Source: an uncultured Pseudomonadota bacterium
Lineage (GTDB): Bacteria > Pseudomonadota > Gammaproteobacteria > Burkholderiales > SG8-39
DNA: 46,569 nt
Direction: 5' to 3'
Assembly (NCBI GenBank): GCA_903909415.1
Contig: CAIVVS010000230.1
Location: forward strand, 1 to 46,569
Shown here: positions 13,860 through 21,005 of the stretch, piece by piece
How positions within the stretch are numbered: the first letter of the stretch is position 1
How the letters are laid out: each line of letters opens with the position of its first letter
Translations under genes and position numbers: made by a program
The notes under the pieces: model-generated
The model's input: the letters and a program-made list of their open reading frames with translations, nothing else
Told to the model about the DNA's origin: nothing
The model's database searches: none

Positions 13860-14558
13860 TTACAGCACCGGCACCGGGCCATCCTCGGGATGCAGCGCCC
13901 TGATCACGGCGTAGCAGCTGCAGGCGGCTTGCTCCAGGCCCGGCCGGTCCAGCACGGTGATGTCCCCGCGGCTGTAGCGGATCAGGCAGCGCGACTGCAG
14001 CGACTGCGCCGCCGTCGTCACGCCCACGCGGCGCACGCCCAGCATGTGGCCGAGGAACTCGTGCGTCATGTGCATGCGCTCCAGGCGCATCCGGTCCTGC
14101 GTCATCAGCAGCCAGCGCGCCAGGCGCTGCTCCACGACGTGGAAGCGGTTGCACGCGGCGGTCTGGGCGATCTGCCCCAGCAGCGCGAAGGTGTAGTGGT
14201 GCAGCAGCGGCAGCATGCGCGGATGGTCCGCCAGTTCCGCGCGGAACGCGGCCGATTCCATGCGCAGCGCGGTACCCGATTCCTGCACCAGCGCCTGCAG
14301 GGGCGAGTCCATGTGGCCCAGCGCCACGGGCAGGCCCACCATGCCTTCGCGCCCCACGAGTCCGGCTTCGACCGCGTGGTGCCCGTCGGCCAGCGCGAGC
14401 AGGCCGACCAGGCAGCTGCGCGGGAAGTACACGTGGCGCATCGCCTCGCCCGGCCCGTACAGCACCTCGCCATGGAACAGCTTCACCGGTTCGAGCACGC
14501 CGAGCAGCCGACGCAGGCTGGCCGGCGGCAGGGCTGCCAGCAGGCTGTTCTCGGTCAC
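13860..14558 (-). CDS. Crp/Fnr family transcriptional regulator (second paralogue)
   Basis: A 232-residue regulator when started at GTG 14558, chosen because the sequence from there (TENSLLAALPPASLRRLL) aligns with the start of the first paralogue; a GTG at 14570 would add four residues. It has the cNMP-binding-like beta-roll (MRHVYFPRSCLVGLLALADG, GREGMVGLPVALG) and a C-terminal winged HTH (THEFLGHMLGVRRVGVTTAA, then LIRYSRGDITVLDRPGLE). The recognition helix differs from the first paralogue at only two positions of GVRRxGVTxAA, so both may bind the same DNA site. No own ribosome-binding site is visible; the start overlaps the stop of a short ORF (GTGA) that has one. It is divergent from the two-BON lipoprotein gene. 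Confidence 0.9.
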   Translation of the reverse strand: MTENSLLAALPPASLRRLLGVLEPVKLFHGEVLYGPGEAMRHVYFPRSCLVGLLALADGHHAVEAGLVGREGMVGLPVALGHMDSPLQALVQESGTALRMESAAFRAELADHPRMLPLLHHYTFALLGQIAQTAACNRFHVVEQRLARWLLMTQDRMRLERMHMTHEFLGHMLGVRRVGVTTAAQSLQSRCLIRYSRGDITVLDRPGLEQAACSCYAVIRALHPEDGPVPVL

Positions 14559-14602
14559 GGTGCGCGGCACGGTGCCGCGCAGGCGGGGGTGGGGCGGGGC
14601 AT
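14555..14602 (-). CDS. Possible 15-residue leader ORF overlapping the second Crp/Fnr start
   Basis: MPRPTPACAAPCRAP has a good ribosome-binding site (AGGAAG, 8 bp spacing) and ends in a TGA overlapping the GTG start of the regulator. This repeats the arrangement at 11094-11135. Alternatively it marks a frameshift in the 5' end of the regulator gene. Confidence 0.35.
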   Translation of the reverse strand: MPRPTPACAAPCRAP

Positions 14603-14725
14603 GTGGGTTGCTTCCTGCGTGGGGACGGGCGGACGCCTGCACCGGTCGGTGGCCGGGCGGCGTCGCCGCATGGCCTGTGCCGGGATACGGAACCGGCAAG
14701 CTAGTCCCGGATCGGCGCCGTGTAT

Positions 14726-14739
14726 GTACGCCAGCGCAC
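14726..14739. promoter_or_regulatory. Palindromic operator candidate E (GTACGCCAGCGCAC)
   Basis: Matches candidate A at 13 of 14 positions. The centre is 114 bp upstream of the two-BON gene start, in the region shared with the divergent second Crp/Fnr gene. Confidence 0.55.
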
Positions 14740-14776
14740 CCGTGGCGCCTTTGCTGCCATCCGGGCTCCCTGCTGT

Positions 14777-14790
14777 GGTCGGCAGCGTAC
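14777..14790. promoter_or_regulatory. Palindromic operator candidate F (GGTCGGCAGCGTAC)
   Basis: Matches candidate C at 12 of 14 positions and is followed by AGA. The centre is 63 bp before the two-BON gene start, so this divergent region would carry two sites. Confidence 0.45.
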
Positions 14791-14846
14791 AGACCGGGGG
14801 CACCGGGCGGCGCAAGCTCCGTTGCAACCCACCAAGGAGAAACAGC

Positions 14847-15425
14847 ATGCGCCACACCCTGAGGATGTCCGTTCCCGCAGCCGCGCTCGTGATCGCGGGC
14901 TCGCTGCTGGCCACGGGCTGCAACAACGAGAAGCCGGTCGCCGCCAAGGCGGCTGCGAGCACCACCGTCGGCAACGAGATCGACGACACCGTGGTGACCG
15001 CGCGCGTGAAGTCCGCGCTGCTCAAGGAGGACGACGTCAAGAGCCTCGACCTCAAGGTCGAGACCCGCAAGGGCAAGGTGCAGCTGACCGGCTTCGTCGA
15101 CAACCAGATGCAGCTGGAGCGCGCGGTCGCCCTGGCGCGCGCCGTGGAGGGCGTGACCAGCGTCGAGAACGGCATCGCCCTGAAGAGCGGCGTGGCCAGC
15201 GTCGGCAACGTCGTGGATGACGACGTGATCACCGCGAAGGTGAAGTCCGGGCTGCTCGGCGAGCCCAACATGAAGAGCATGGACATCGCCGTGCTGACCC
15301 GCAAGGGTGAGGTCCAGCTCAGCGGATTCGTCAACAACCAGGCCCAGGTCGACAGCGCCATTGCCGTCGCCAAGGGCGTTTCCGGAGTCACCAAGGTGGA
15401 CAACAAGATGAGCATCAAGAAATGA
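14847..15425 (+). CDS. BON domain lipoprotein, two domains
   Basis: A 192-residue protein with ribosome-binding site AAGGAGA and a lipoprotein signal peptide (AAALVIAGSLLATGC, lipobox ATGC). Two BON domains follow, at about residues 43-112 (DDTVVTARVKSALLKEDDVKSLDLKVETRKGKVQLTGF) and 120-190 (DDDVITAKVKSGLLGEPNMKSMDIAVLTRKGEVQLSGF); their similarity indicates internal duplication. It resembles OsmY and DolP in architecture and probably binds phospholipids at the inner face of the outer membrane. Two candidate operators (E, F) lie upstream, between it and the second Crp/Fnr gene. Its stop overlaps the start of the DUF883 gene by four bases. Confidence 0.94.
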   Translation: MRHTLRMSVPAAALVIAGSLLATGCNNEKPVAAKAAASTTVGNEIDDTVVTARVKSALLKEDDVKSLDLKVETRKGKVQLTGFVDNQMQLERAVALARAVEGVTSVENGIALKSGVASVGNVVDDDVITAKVKSGLLGEPNMKSMDIAVLTRKGEVQLSGFVNNQAQVDSAIAVAKGVSGVTKVDNKMSIKK

Positions 15426-15778
15426 GCGCGGACCGCAACGTCGGATTGGTATCGGACCGGACCATGAACCGGGCCAGGCACGCGGGCGAGCGGGTGGCGG
15501 ATGACCTGCGCGCGGTGATCGCCGACGGCGAGGAACTCATGTCAGCCGCCGCGGCGGTCTCGGGCGAGGGCATCGCCGCCGCGCGCGAGAAGTTCCAGCG
15601 CCGGCTCGACCTCGCGCGCGGCGCGCTGGAACGCGCGGCGCAGCCGGTCACGGACCGGGCCACGGCGGCCGCCCGCGCGACGCAGGAGTGCGTCACCGAG
15701 CACCCCTGGGCAGCCGTGGGTGTCGCCGCCTTCGCGGGCCTGGTGATCGGCCTGCTGGTGCTCAAGCGCCCGCGCTGA
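15422..15778 (+). CDS. DUF883 family protein (ElaB/YqjD-like)
   Basis: A 118-residue protein whose ATG overlaps the upstream stop (ATGA), so it is translationally coupled to the BON protein. The body is a helical, charged segment (ADDLRAVIADGEELMSAAAA, ARGALERAAQPVTDRATAAA) and the C terminus has the family pattern HPWAAVGVAAFAGLVIGLLV, a Gly-containing membrane helix, then KRPR. ElaB/YqjD-type proteins are tail-anchored inner-membrane proteins that in E. coli bind ribosomes in stationary phase. The single Cys before EHPW matches neither a lipobox nor a disulfide pair. Stress regulation is inferred from linkage. Confidence 0.9.
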   Translation: MSADRNVGLVSDRTMNRARHAGERVADDLRAVIADGEELMSAAAAVSGEGIAAAREKFQRRLDLARGALERAAQPVTDRATAAARATQECVTEHPWAAVGVAAFAGLVIGLLVLKRPR

Positions 15779-15789
15779 GGAATGCCCGG

Positions 15790-15825
15790 GCGCGCCAGCG
15801 CATTGGCGCTGCCCGGCGATAGTAT
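15790..15825 (+). promoter_or_regulatory. Leaderless promoter and overlapping palindrome (candidate G)
   Basis: TAGTAT at 15820-15825 is followed by 6 nt and the ATG at 15832, the same leaderless geometry as psd and the MarC-family gene. Upstream, GCGCGCCAGCGCAT (15790-15803) matches 6 of 8 conserved operator positions but also forms a hairpin with the adjoining tggcgctg, so its role is ambiguous. Confidence 0.4.
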
Positions 15826-15831
15826 CCGGCG

Positions 15832-16608
15832 ATGAACTCCGGACAAGCCCTGCCTCCCGCCCTGGTTGGGGAAGTGACCACCGTTCCCGGTGTGGCCGGC
15901 GTGCTGCGGTGCTATCGCAACGCGCCCCGAGGCCAATCCGCGGTCGCGCCGCTGCTGCTGGTCCACAGCGTCAACGCGGCGGCGTCGGCCGCCGAGGTGC
16001 GCCCGCTCTACGACCATTACCGTGCGCTGCGTCCGGTGTATGCGCTGGCGGTCTCCCTCGGATCGGAGTTCCTGGCGCGCGCCGCCATGGAGGCACAAGG
16101 GGCGTTCCGCAGCGTGGCCCTGGTTAGCCCCACCGGCTTCAGCGGCAGCAAGCGGCGCGCCGGACCGCCCGGCGGCACGCGCGCCGTGCCCGGACTGCAT
16201 GCGGCGCTCTCCGGCCCCTGGGCGGAGGCGCTGTTCCGGGGGCTGACGCGGCCGGGCGTGATCCGTTACTTCCTCGAGCGCACCTGGGGGTCCAAGGCCA
16301 TCGACGAGGAACTGTGGCGCTACGACGTGCTGACCACGCGGGTGCCGGGCGCGCGCTTCGCGCCGCTGCATTTCCTGTCTGCGGGCCTGTTCAGCGCGGA
16401 CATCGAGGCGGTGTACGAGGCGCTGGCCCTGCCGGTGTGGGTGACCATGGCCTCGCGCGGCGACTTCACCGACTACCGCCGCAGGTCCATCGTGGCGGGC
16501 AGGCCCCACTGGCGCTTCGTGGCGTTCGATGGCGGCGCGCTGCCTTACTTCGAGCCGCAGGTCCCGTTCATCGCCGAGTACGACCGCTTCCTGGTCGGGA
16601 TCAACTGA
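15832..16608 (+). CDS. Alpha/beta hydrolase-like protein, probably with internal deletion
   Basis: A 258-residue protein with the start of an alpha/beta hydrolase fold (PLLLVHSVNAAASAAEVRPLYDHYRALRPVYAL) and a nucleophile-elbow-like AVSLGSEFLARAA followed by VALVSPTGFSG. In related hydrolases, VYAL is normally followed by an LPGFGFS-type oxyanion segment and some 40 residues before the nucleophile strand; here VYAL joins directly to AVSLG. I infer an in-frame internal deletion that removes part of the core sheet, so activity is doubtful. The C-terminal half (WVTMASRGDFTDYRRR, then HWRFVAFDGGALPYFEPQ) looks intact. The start follows a leaderless -10 box. Confidence 0.7.
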   Translation: MNSGQALPPALVGEVTTVPGVAGVLRCYRNAPRGQSAVAPLLLVHSVNAAASAAEVRPLYDHYRALRPVYALAVSLGSEFLARAAMEAQGAFRSVALVSPTGFSGSKRRAGPPGGTRAVPGLHAALSGPWAEALFRGLTRPGVIRYFLERTWGSKAIDEELWRYDVLTTRVPGARFAPLHFLSAGLFSADIEAVYEALALPVWVTMASRGDFTDYRRRSIVAGRPHWRFVAFDGGALPYFEPQVPFIAEYDRFLVGIN

Positions 16609-16689
16609 GCGGGATCACCTGCGCGGGATCGCCAGAGCGGGATCGCCAGAGCGGGATCGCCAGAGCGGCGTCGGCTGAGCGCCATCACC
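16592..16689. repeat. 14-bp tandem repeat running out of the hydrolase stop codon
   Basis: Seven units of 14 bp: TGGTCGGGATCAAC (last codons of the gene), TGAGCGGGATCACC (contains the stop), TGCGCGGGATCGCC, AGAGCGGGATCGCC twice, AGAGCGGCGTCGGC and TGAGCGCCATCACC. The region up to 16712 separates two convergent genes and holds nothing else recognisable. Confidence 0.85.
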
Positions 16690-16712
16690 CGGGCGCGTCG
16701 CGCGCCGGCCCC

Positions 16713-18839
16713 TCAGTGCGGTGGGGGGACGGTTCGTGCGGGGACCACGAAACTGCGCGGGTCGCTCAGGAGGCGCCGCCACAGCAGCAGCAGCAGACGG
16801 CCGGTAGGCACGGCGTCCGCGCCGCGCGCGCCCAGCGCCGTGCGCAGCGCCAGCGCGAAGCTTACCCCGAGGTTCACCAGGCCCACGGCCGCCACCCCCA
16901 GCGCCCCCCAGGCCACGGTCTGCCACAGGATGTCCAGGCCGAATCCGGTCATCGCGTAACCGAGGTTGGCCGAGGAGAAGGCGATGTGGCGTATGTCCAG
17001 GGGCAGGCCGAGCAGCACGCCCAGCATGCCCGTGGAGCCGAGCATGCAGCCGAACAGGAAGTTGCCCATGATCCCGCCGAGGTGGTCCTGCAGGTAGGCA
17101 CCTGTACGTTGGGCGCGCTCCCTGCCCAGCAGCGCGCGCAGCGGCCGCAGCCGCGCGATGCGCGCGCCGACGTTGCCGAAGCTGGCCTGGTTGTCGAAGA
17201 AGCCGGTGATCAGCCCCGACAGGAACAGGTAGAAGCCGGCCAGCGCGGCATGGGGCAGCGCCCAGCCGAGGATGTCGAGGTCATCCAGCAGGTGCGCGGC
17301 CTTCTCCAGGGAAACCACCGGCGCGCCGTGCCAGGCGCCCAGCGCCAGGCCGATCGCGACCGCGAGGGGCATGGCCACCAGCACGTTGCCCAGGATCGCG
17401 GCCAGCTGGCTGCGCGTCACCGCCGCGGTGAGGTCCACCACGCGCTCCAGCGCGGCGTCGCGCTCGGGGGCGGCCTGGCCCGTGCCCGCGGGCAGGGCGG
17501 CCAGCGGGCTGGCCAGGTAGGAAGCCAGGGTCTGCGCGGTCATCGCCGGCTGCTTCGTGGCCACCGTCAGGCCCAGCAGGTAGATCAGCACGAAGCCGCA
17601 GCCGTAGATCATGCTGAACAGGAAGGCCTCGACCAGCAGCGGCGCGTGCAGCGTGGCGGCCTCGATCTTGATGAAGGCCATCACCGCGATGATCACGCCG
17701 GCGCCCGCGGCGGAGCGCCACATGCCGGCGTACTCCGCCGGCGTCTCGCTGATGTAGTGCTCGCCGGTGTGCGCGGCGTTCTCGGTGATGCGCAGCGCCA
17801 GCAGGCGGGTGAGGTTGGTCCAGTAGTGCGGCAGGCTGTTGCGCCGGTTCTCCGCGATGAAGGCTTCGCGCGCGAAGTCGGCCCAGGCGGTGTTGGCGGC
17901 GTCCTGTTCCTGGCCCGAGGCGATGCCGGCGCAGATGCGCACCAGCTCGCGCAGGCGCTTGAGGATCTGTTCGTTGCGCGTGAGCAGGTAGGTCAGGTGC
18001 AGGCTGGTGCCGCTGGAGCGCGCCTTGATGCGCAGGCGCTGCAGAGCCGAGAGGCAATCGGCGATCCGGCCGCGCAGCGCATGGCCGTCGTCGGCGGGTG
18101 CGCCGGCCGCGGGATCCGCCGGCGCCGGGTCCGCGGCCAGCCTCGCGCGCACGCGCGCGGTGAAGGCCTGCGCTTCCGCGGCGACTGCGAGGAAGTGCGG
18201 CGAGTAGGTGTCGAAGTCCGGCGTGGCGCGCAGCAGTTCGGGTTCGATGCCCAGCCCGCTGACGCGGTGCGACAGCAGCAGCACCGCCTCGATGAACTGG
18301 TTGAGGATGGCGTGCCACTCCTCGCCCCTGTCGCCACCGGGCGGGGCGAGCAGCACCGCGAGCCGGCGCGACTGCTCGGGCGTCGCGCCCAGCATCCAGC
18401 GCCAGTCGCTGGTGCGGTCGTACATCAGGTGCACGCAGTCCTTGAGGCTGCGCTCGTCGGGGACTTCCGGCAGCACGGTGTGGCAGACGATGCGCCACCA
18501 CTCGGAGAAGAAGCCGGTGCCCGGCAGGATGCCGCTGTCGGTGAAGAAGGTGATCAGGCGCCGGCTGGCGAGGAACCGGATCATGTGGCGGCGGAAGGCG
18601 GCCAGCAGCGCCGGGTCGGCCTCCAGCGAATCGATGAGGCGCTGGCGGCGGCGCTCGCCCTCGGCGGCGTCGCGCGGGTCGCGCGGCCGCAGGCTGGCCA
18701 CCAGCCGGCGCAGCAGCAGCAGCGGATCGGCCTGCGGGTCGCGGAAGGCCGCGAGCGCGGTGTCCAGCGCCTGGTCGGCGCGGGCGGCGAGCGCCCCGGG
18801 CGCGGCGTACCAGTCGGAGATGCGTTGCAGGATGCTCAT
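16713..18839 (-). CDS. Gcr-type 'site-specific recombinase' family membrane protein
   Basis: A 708-residue protein. The N-terminal half (to about 370) is helical and soluble-looking (MIRFLASRRLITFFTDSGILPG, CVHLMYDRTSDWRWMLG). The C-terminal half has about seven membrane helices, including AGVIIAVMAFIKIEAAT, MIYGCGFVLIYLLGLTVATKQ and GFYLFLSGLITGFFDNQ. The sequence matches the Pfam 'site-specific recombinase' family named after Neisseria gcr. The name is inherited: a polytopic membrane protein with no visible recombinase catalytic motif is unlikely to act on DNA directly. Conserved MTAQTLASYLAS and FGNVGARIARLRPLRALLG segments support the family call. No ribosome-binding site is evident at the ATG. 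Neighbour genes are membrane transporters. Confidence 0.85.
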   Translation of the reverse strand: MSILQRISDWYAAPGALAARADQALDTALAAFRDPQADPLLLLRRLVASLRPRDPRDAAEGERRRQRLIDSLEADPALLAAFRRHMIRFLASRRLITFFTDSGILPGTGFFSEWWRIVCHTVLPEVPDERSLKDCVHLMYDRTSDWRWMLGATPEQSRRLAVLLAPPGGDRGEEWHAILNQFIEAVLLLSHRVSGLGIEPELLRATPDFDTYSPHFLAVAAEAQAFTARVRARLAADPAPADPAAGAPADDGHALRGRIADCLSALQRLRIKARSSGTSLHLTYLLTRNEQILKRLRELVRICAGIASGQEQDAANTAWADFAREAFIAENRRNSLPHYWTNLTRLLALRITENAAHTGEHYISETPAEYAGMWRSAAGAGVIIAVMAFIKIEAATLHAPLLVEAFLFSMIYGCGFVLIYLLGLTVATKQPAMTAQTLASYLASPLAALPAGTGQAAPERDAALERVVDLTAAVTRSQLAAILGNVLVAMPLAVAIGLALGAWHGAPVVSLEKAAHLLDDLDILGWALPHAALAGFYLFLSGLITGFFDNQASFGNVGARIARLRPLRALLGRERAQRTGAYLQDHLGGIMGNFLFGCMLGSTGMLGVLLGLPLDIRHIAFSSANLGYAMTGFGLDILWQTVAWGALGVAAVGLVNLGVSFALALRTALGARGADAVPTGRLLLLLWRRLLSDPRSFVVPARTVPPPH

Positions 18840-18891
18840 CGGATCGTCGTCGGGGTGGTGGCGCGGCGCGCCTATCCTGCCACGCGGTGGC

Positions 18892-19650
18892 TCATGCCGC
18901 CGCCCGGGCCATCAGCAACGCGCCCTGGACGACGTACACCGAGGACACGCCCAGCACGATGCGCTGGGTCCAGGACTTGAACTGCACGTCGCTCAGCGCC
19001 TCCAGCACGCGCCGCGACAGCGTGGTGCCGGCCATCGCGAAGCCGACGGCGACCAGGTAGATCCAGGGCGGCAGGGTCTCGCCGCCGCCGGCCACCAGCA
19101 GGCCGCCGAAGTAGGCGATCTTAAGCCCGTGGCCGAAGACCTGGATCGCGCCCTTGGTGGCGACCTGGCGCCGGCGGTCCATGCCGCTGTGCACGAACAG
19201 CATGTCCAGCACCGGGCCGGTCACGCCGCCTATCACCTGCAGCAGGCTGCAGGTGATGCTGCACACCGCCATGTGCGCCGGCTTCGTGGCGTTCGGCCGG
19301 AACGAGGCCGGCAGCAGCAGCGCGGCGAACGGCGTGAGGCCCATCACCAGCAGGGCCGTGGCCTTGTCGGTGGTGAAGGGGAGCAGGGCAAAGGCGACGG
19401 TGGTGGCGATGGCCACGGCGGCGTAGGTGCCGACCAGGCCCCAGTGGATGTGCGCCCGCCACAGGAAGGCGCGCCAGCCGTTGGAGGCGAGCTGGGTGAC
19501 CCCGTGCAGCATCATCGCCGGCGCGACCGGCAGCACCAGCAGCAGCAGGCCCATGAGGATCAGGCCGCCGGCCATGCCGAAGATGCCCGAGATGAACGAG
19601 GTGGCGAGTACGGCTGCGGCGAAGCCGGCGACGAGGGGGAGGCTCAACAC
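18892..19650 (-). CDS. TauE/SafE family sulfite/organosulfonate exporter-like protein
   Basis: A 252-residue membrane protein with about eight hydrophobic segments. Family hallmarks are the paired GFAAAVLATSFISGIFGMAGGLILMGLLL and, after the midpoint, CSLLQVIGGVTGPVLDMLFV segments, each with glycines in the re-entrant motif. The GTG at 19650 is used as start (MLSLPLVAGF); no ribosome-binding site is seen. Members export sulfite, sulfoacetate or related anions, but substrate cannot be read from sequence. It lies 52 bp upstream of the Gcr-type gene on the same strand and may be co-transcribed with it. It is 100 bp downstream of the DUF2788 gene. Confidence 0.88.
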   Translation of the reverse strand: MLSLPLVAGFAAAVLATSFISGIFGMAGGLILMGLLLLVLPVAPAMMLHGVTQLASNGWRAFLWRAHIHWGLVGTYAAVAIATTVAFALLPFTTDKATALLVMGLTPFAALLLPASFRPNATKPAHMAVCSITCSLLQVIGGVTGPVLDMLFVHSGMDRRRQVATKGAIQVFGHGLKIAYFGGLLVAGGGETLPPWIYLVAVGFAMAGTTLSRRVLEALSDVQFKSWTQRIVLGVSSVYVVQGALLMARAAA

Positions 19651-19750
19651 GGAAGAAGGCTGGTCACGGAGGTGGGCAAGGGACGCGGGCGGGGCCCGGC
19701 ATGGCCCGCGATTGTCCCAGTTTTCGGGACCCGCGCCGCTGTGGGAAGGC

Positions 19751-19951
19751 TTACAGCCCGAGCATCCAGGCGATGACGCCCTTGGCGACGAAGCCGAGCA
19801 TGCCGAAGGCCAGCACGAAGAACAGCACGAAGGTGCCCAGCCTGCCGGCCTTGGACTGCTTCGCGATGTTGCCGATGATGAACAGCATGAACAGCATGAA
19901 CGCGGCGATGCCCCAGGTCATGCCGAGCTCGGTGAACTCCTTCTCGGTCAT
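19751..19951 (-). CDS. DUF2788 family small membrane protein
   Basis: A 66-residue protein with two membrane helices: MTWGIAAFMLFMLFIIGNIA and FVLFFVLAFGMLGFVAKGVI, joined by KQSKAGRLGT. The KQSKAGRxGTFxLF stretch is characteristic of DUF2788. Its ATG at 19951 overlaps the stop of the DUF2189 gene by four bases (ATGA), so the two are translationally coupled. Function is unknown. The pair lies behind an FNR/ANR-type box shared with the divergent sensor kinase gene, which hints at oxygen-dependent control. Confidence 0.88.
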   Translation of the reverse strand: MTEKEFTELGMTWGIAAFMLFMLFIIGNIAKQSKAGRLGTFVLFFVLAFGMLGFVAKGVIAWMLGL

Positions 19952-20811
19952 GCCGGTCCCGGCGGTGCCGCGCCCGGCGCCCCGCCCTGCGGGCCGCGCC
20001 GCCCGCCGCGCCGGTCCCGCAGCGGCAGGCCGGCGGCATCCACCAGTTCCCGGTAGGCATGCCAGGTCGCATGGCCGATCACGGGTATGGCGATGATGAA
20101 GCCGAGCATCGCCGTTGCCACCGACAGCGCGGTCGCCAGCATGATGAGGGTCGCCCACAGCGCCATTGCGTGCGGGTTGGCGCCGACCGCGCGGATGCTG
20201 GTCCACACCGCGGTCCAGAGGTCGGTGTCGCGGTCCAGCAGCAGCGGCGCGGACACGGCGGTGGCGGCGAACACCAGCGATGCGCCCAGGCCGCCCAGCG
20301 CCATCCACAGGGGGAACAGGTTGGAGCCGTGCGAGAGCACGACATGGCGCAGGAAGGCCTCCAGCCCGGTGATGGGGGCGCGCACGAACAGGGCGACCAT
20401 CACCGAGGACAGCAGCACCCAGGCGGTGGCAGCGATCGCGAGGCCCAGGCCCATCCATACCAGGGGCCGGGTGCCGCGCCGCCATGCGTGCAGTGCATGG
20501 GCGAGCCCGGCCGGCTCGCCGGCTTCCATGCGCCGGCTCAGTTCGTACAGGCCGGTGGCGAGGATGGGGCCGACGAGCACGAAGCCCGAGAACGCGCCCG
20601 GCAGCAGGTACCAGGCTTTCAGCGTGAGCAGGCCGATCACCCATCCGCCGGCTGCGACGACCAGTCCGTGCAGCAGGCTGGCGACCGGGGCACGCTTGGT
20701 GTCGCGCCAGCCGAGCGCGAGCCAGTGCAGCGGCCGCGCCAGTGCGACCACCCGGACCGGGGGAAGGGCGGGGTCCGGCTGCTGCGTCGGGGTGCTGGGT
20801 GGACCGTCCAT
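19948..20811 (-). CDS. DUF2189 family membrane protein
   Basis: A 287-residue polytopic membrane protein with about six hydrophobic segments. DUF2189 features are the LALGWRDTKRAPVASLLHGLVVAAGG entry, the YLLPGAFSGFVLVGPILATGLYELSRRMEAGE segment and the late SAPLLLDRDTDLWTAVWTSIRAV segment. In other proteobacteria such proteins are found near cytochrome oxidase or respiratory genes, but no mechanism is established. The C-terminal tail (RDRRGGRRGPQGGAPGAAPP) is low complexity. It is divergent from the hybrid kinase gene; an FNR-like palindrome lies 59 bp upstream of the ATG. Confidence 0.85.
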   Translation of the reverse strand: MDGPPSTPTQQPDPALPPVRVVALARPLHWLALGWRDTKRAPVASLLHGLVVAAGGWVIGLLTLKAWYLLPGAFSGFVLVGPILATGLYELSRRMEAGEPAGLAHALHAWRRGTRPLVWMGLGLAIAATAWVLLSSVMVALFVRAPITGLEAFLRHVVLSHGSNLFPLWMALGGLGASLVFAATAVSAPLLLDRDTDLWTAVWTSIRAVGANPHAMALWATLIMLATALSVATAMLGFIIAIPVIGHATWHAYRELVDAAGLPLRDRRGGRRGPQGGAPGAAPPGPA

Positions 20812-20869
20812 CTTGGGCTGATTGTCCTACAGGCAGGCCATGGCCGATGCGCCGGGCGCTTCGCGCGGC

Positions 20870-20883
20870 TTGATCCACGTCAA
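20870..20883. promoter_or_regulatory. FNR/ANR/DNR-type box (TTGATCCACGTCAA)
   Basis: Matches the TTGAT-n4-ATCAA consensus at 9 of 10 positions, and C/G flanks extend the dyad to 16 bp. The centre lies about 62 bp before the start predicted from the extended -10 at 20924-20932, a spacing typical of class I FNR activation, and 65 bp from the DUF2189 start on the other side. Confidence 0.6.
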
Positions 20884-20923
20884 GCGCGGGTGCCGGGCCT
20901 GCGGCGTTGGCCCGGGAAGCCGC

Positions 20924-20932
20924 TGCTATCAT
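20924..20932 (+). promoter_or_regulatory. Extended -10 element of the hybrid kinase gene
   Basis: TGC-TATCAT is an extended -10 (TGn plus hexamer) 74 bp before the GTG start. No strong -35 hexamer is present, as is usual for activator-dependent promoters. Confidence 0.45.
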
Positions 20933-21005
20933 CGCCCCGCACTGCGCGGCAGGCTGCGCAGCGGGCTGTCTCGTGCGTCGCAGGATCCGGGTTGGAGGGA
21001 GCATC

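Noticed and set aside
16592..16689. CRISPR-like array
   Set aside because: Units are 14 bp head to tail with no spacers and no cas genes nearby; it is a simple tandem repeat.
16713..18839. Mobile element because of the 'site-specific recombinase' family name
   Set aside because: No terminal repeats, no partner mobility genes, and the protein is a polytopic membrane protein without a recombinase active site.
16314..18980. An 888-codon plus-strand open frame opposite the Gcr-type gene
   Set aside because: Low-complexity translation without domains; the minus strand encodes a clear family member with membrane helices.
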